Assembly: GCA_018432565.1 (NCBI GenBank)
Contig: JAHDSS010000431.1
Location: 1 to 7,529 of the forward strand
Origin: Kiritimatiellia bacterium
GTDB lineage: Bacteria > Verrucomicrobiota > Kiritimatiellia > CAIQIC01 > Lenti-01
Direction: 5' to 3'
DNA length: 7,529 nt
Shown: one piece after another, positions 5,482 through 7,529 of the stretch
How positions within the stretch are numbered: position 1 is the stretch's first letter
Layout: every line of letters starts with the position of its first letter
The notes under the pieces: model-generated
What the model was told of the DNA's origin: nothing
The model's database searches: none
The model's input: only the letters and a program-made list of their open reading frames with translations
Position numbers and translations under genes: made by a program

Positions 5482-5549
5482 GAAGCATGGCCCGATGGCG
5501 TCGTGAACCCCCACCTGACGCAACCCGCCACCGGAAAGAATCCCCGATC

Positions 5550-6845
5550 ATGAGCTTCCATTCCCTGGGCCTGGATGCCCAGCTTCTTCGAAACGTCGAG
5601 GCGCAGGGCTATGCCCTGACAACCCCCATTCAGAAAAAAACCATCCCGGCCATTCTCGAAGGCCGCGATGTCGTCGGCCTGGCCCAGACCGGTACCGGCA
5701 AAACCGCCGCGTTCGTGCTGCCCGTGCTCCACCGCCTGCTGTCCGGCCCGCGCCGGAAGCTGCGCGCGCTGATTGTCGGCCCCACCCGCGAGCTGGCCGA
5801 GCAAACCAAGGATGTCCTGCTCAAGCTGGGCGCCGGCACCGGCCTGCGCCACGTCACCATCTACGGCGGCGTGGGCATGCAGCCGCAGATCAACGGCGTC
5901 CGCCAGGGCGCCGATATCGCCATCGCCTGCCCCGGCCGCCTGCTGGACCTGCTCGGCCAGGGCAAGTTCACTCTCGACCACGTCGAATGCCTGGTGCTCG
6001 ACGAAGCCGACCGCATGTTTGACATGGGCTTCCTGCCCGACATCCGCAAGATCCTCAAGCGCCTCCCGGCCGCCCACCAGACCCTGCTGTTCTCCGCCAC
6101 CATGCCCGACGAAATCCGCAAGCTGGCCCACGAGATCCTGCGCGACCCCGTCACGGTGCAGATCGCGCACTCCAAGCCGGCGGAAACCGTGGATCACGCG
6201 CTCTATCCCGTGGAACAGGGCCAGAAAACAGCCCTGCTGCTGGAGTTGCTGAATACGCTGGGCGACGGGTCCGTGCTGGTGTTCACCCGAACCAAGCACC
6301 GCGCCAAACGCCTCGCCGCGCAACTCACCGCCGCGGGCCGCCGCGCCGCCAGCCTGCAGGGCAACCTCTCCCAGCGCCAGCGGCAGGCCGCCCTCGACGG
6401 CTTCAAGTCCGGCCGGCACCAGATCCTTGTCGCCACCGACCTGGCCGCCCGCGGCATTGATGTCGCCGACATCACCCACGTGATCAATCTCGACATGCCC
6501 GTCACCGTGGATGACTACACCCACCGTATCGGCCGCACCGGACGCGCCGCCAAGACCGGCGACGCCTTCACCTTCACCACCCGCGAGGACGAAGGCGCCG
6601 TGCGCGCCATCGAACGCCTGCTTGGTTTCAAGATCGAGCGCCGCCGCCTTGACGGCTTCGACTACTCCCGGGCACCCGCCCCGCAGGCCTCCCCCTCCCG
6701 CCCCCGTGCCCAGCCGCCCCGCGCATCCGCCCGGAAGCCCGGTGGAAAGCCGGGGGGAAAACCCGGCGGAAGGCCCGGCGGCCAGGGCTCCGGCCGCGTC
6801 CGCTCCTTCGGCTCCGTCAAGGCCAAGCGCCGGTTTTCGCGCTGA
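5550..6845 (+). CDS. rhlE: DEAD-box ATP-dependent RNA helicase, RhlE type
   Basis: A 431-residue cytoplasmic helicase that uses ATP to remodel RNA duplexes, in ribosome assembly or RNA turnover. All core motifs are present: the Q-motif region FHSLGLDAQLL with PTIQ-type TPIQ (3-13, 25-28), Walker A AQTGTGKT (45-52), PTRELAEQ (78-85), GG (106-107), CPGR in place of TPGR (127-130), DEAD (151-154), SAT (182-184), VFTRTK (244-249), ATDLAARGIDV (295-305) and HRIGRTGR (325-332). The start MSF.SLGL and the following sequence match RhlE closely. The tail from about 371 is Pro/Arg/Gly-rich and basic, probably for RNA binding, with a four-unit repeat. I chose the ATG at 5550 because homology begins at residue 2; the open frame upstream to 5457 crosses the hairpin region. 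GGAAAG (5533-5538) is a weak ribosome site. It converges with the protease gene, 9 bp apart. Confidence 0.93.
   Translation: MSFHSLGLDAQLLRNVEAQGYALTTPIQKKTIPAILEGRDVVGLAQTGTGKTAAFVLPVLHRLLSGPRRKLRALIVGPTRELAEQTKDVLLKLGAGTGLRHVTIYGGVGMQPQINGVRQGADIAIACPGRLLDLLGQGKFTLDHVECLVLDEADRMFDMGFLPDIRKILKRLPAAHQTLLFSATMPDEIRKLAHEILRDPVTVQIAHSKPAETVDHALYPVEQGQKTALLLELLNTLGDGSVLVFTRTKHRAKRLAAQLTAAGRRAASLQGNLSQRQRQAALDGFKSGRHQILVATDLAARGIDVADITHVINLDMPVTVDDYTHRIGRTGRAAKTGDAFTFTTREDEGAVRAIERLLGFKIERRRLDGFDYSRAPAPQASPSRPRAQPPRASARKPGGKPGGKPGGRPGGQGSGRVRSFGSVKAKRRFSR
6735..6782 (+). repeat. Four-unit 12-bp coding tandem repeat in the helicase tail
   Basis: Four imperfect in-frame copies of a 12-bp unit encode KPGG, KPGG, KPGG, RPGG (residues 396-411). 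Third positions differ between copies (for example CCC GGT GGA versus CCG GGG GGA), so the repeat is old or selected at the protein level. Such basic Gly-rich tails usually add non-specific RNA contact. Confidence 0.8.
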
Positions 6846-6854
6846 ACCTGAACG

Positions 6855-7529
6855 CTACGGGCCGCGAATCACACGGTACATCCGGACCGGATTGGTCGCG
6901 GAACCGTCCTCCAGCATGATTTCGCCGCCGGTCCCCGGTTCGGCATCCGCCTGCACCCACACCACGGGTGCCGCCGCGAGATTGGTGGTGTACTGCAACA
7001 GGCACGGCACTCCCGAAGGAGACAGGAAGGGAAGGTTCACCGGCAATCCGTTCGTGGCGCTGATGCCGCTGAAGGCCGGGGGCTGAAGCGACGGCGTGTT
7101 GTCCAGGGCCAGCGTGGCCATCAGCTTGCCGTAGCCGTAGTAGGTGTTCCATCCGCCCGCGCCGGCGTCTCCGCCGGAATACGTCACCCCGCCGATCTTG
7201 GCGCAGCTCTTGCGCAGCAGCGCCCGGACCTCCCCAGCCGTCAGATTTGTATTCTTCGCCAACACCAGCGCCGCAATGCCCGCCGCCAGCGGCGAAGAAG
7301 ACGACGTGCCGCCAAACGCGTCGTCATAATCGCCCGACACATATCCGTCCGTCCCCGTGCGATCCGTGGTGGAAATCCCGTTGGTGCCGCCGGAGCTGGC
7401 CGTCACGAAATCCAGTCCCGTGCCGTACTGGCTGTAGTCGGAGCGGTAATCGCAATCCGTGCTGGCGCCCACCGCGATCGTGTCCGGATGGCTGGCGGGA
7501 TAGGCGATGGTCGTGGTCGTGCCGTACAC
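6855..7529 (-). CDS. Subtilisin-family (S8) serine protease, C-terminal part, cut by the window edge
   Basis: Only the last 224 residues are in the window; the gene enters from the right, and the GTG at the edge is an internal codon, not a start. Numbering is within the visible part. The catalytic-serine motif is GGTSSSSP (73-80), a variant of GTSMAxP with Ser76 as the nucleophile. YPASHPDTIAVGAST (10-24) matches the conserved segment after the oxyanion-hole region, and the domain closes with GYGKLMATLAL (132-142). The catalytic Asp and His lie outside. After the protease domain comes a ~75-residue appendage with LLQYTTNL (177-184), VVWVQAD (189-195) and a final NPVRMYRVIRGP (213-224), like terminal modules on exported PVC proteins. 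A secreted or surface protease is inferred; no signal peptide can be seen. The stop (TAG, 6855-6857) is 9 bp from the helicase stop, with no terminator between. Confidence 0.9.
   Translation of the reverse strand: MYGTTTTIAYPASHPDTIAVGASTDCDYRSDYSQYGTGLDFVTASSGGTNGISTTDRTGTDGYVSGDYDDAFGGTSSSSPLAAGIAALVLAKNTNLTAGEVRALLRKSCAKIGGVTYSGGDAGAGGWNTYYGYGKLMATLALDNTPSLQPPAFSGISATNGLPVNLPFLSPSGVPCLLQYTTNLAAAPVVWVQADAEPGTGGEIMLEDGSATNPVRMYRVIRGP

Larger units (their letters stand above)
5221..5549. other. Hairpin-rich gene-free region before the helicase
   Basis: These 329 bp contain no credible gene; the short open frames (for example 5259-5441) have no family resemblance. What they do contain is many short inverted repeats: 5279-5290 (AGGG, TTCG loop, CCCT), 5302-5317, 5317-5336, 5358-5371 (TCGAA/TTCGA), the palindrome ATGTACAT at 5373-5380, 5428-5449 and 5460-5481. 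The region could be an interspersed repeat inserted between genes, or the structured 5' leader of the helicase mRNA. No clear promoter was found. Confidence 0.6.

Noticed and set aside
5289..6524. Long minus-strand open frame (411 codons) opposite the helicase
   Set aside because: It runs antisense through all helicase motifs and has biased Gly/Ala/His/Gln composition, so it is a shadow frame.

Overview
The window is GC-rich, with strongly C-ended codons in its left half, and comes from a bacterial chromosome. An indolepyruvate:ferredoxin oxidoreductase operon points to an anaerobic or fermentative amino-acid user. The C-terminal tail of the exported subtilase (a TTNL...W...YRV pattern) and the style of the intergenic DNA remind me of the PVC group, Verrucomicrobiota or Kiritimatiellota. 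That placement is an impression, not something the sequence proves.

Layout from left to right: the last codons of an upstream gene (1-39); rsmI, the 16S rRNA C1402 ribose methyltransferase (50-787); a class I SAM-dependent methyltransferase 2 nt downstream (790-1431); a small lipoprotein on the minus strand whose 3' end overlaps the methyltransferase by 17 bp (1415-1834); an AT-rich promoter region with a perfect 22-bp palindrome (1957-1978); iorA (2096-3871) and iorB (3885-4481); a second AT-rich promoter region with two overlapping copies of the same palindrome (4588-4627); a regulator with two winged-helix domains (4651-5220); a 329-bp gene-free stretch full of short hairpins (5221-5549); an RhlE-type DEAD-box RNA helicase (5550-6845); and, converging on it, the C-terminal part of a subtilisin-family protease that runs off the right edge (6855-7529, minus strand).

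The most interesting observation is a likely regulatory circuit. The same very AT-rich palindrome (half-site TATAGTTATTG) stands out from GC-rich surroundings at only two places that I found: upstream of iorAB and immediately upstream of the double-winged-helix regulator. The simplest reading is that the regulator binds this palindrome, controls its own gene through the tandem site and controls the ior operon through the single site. I know of no described regulator/operator pair of this kind for IOR genes, so this is the best candidate for something undescribed. The second candidate is the hairpin-rich region before the helicase, which could be an interspersed repeat element, a structured mRNA leader, or both.
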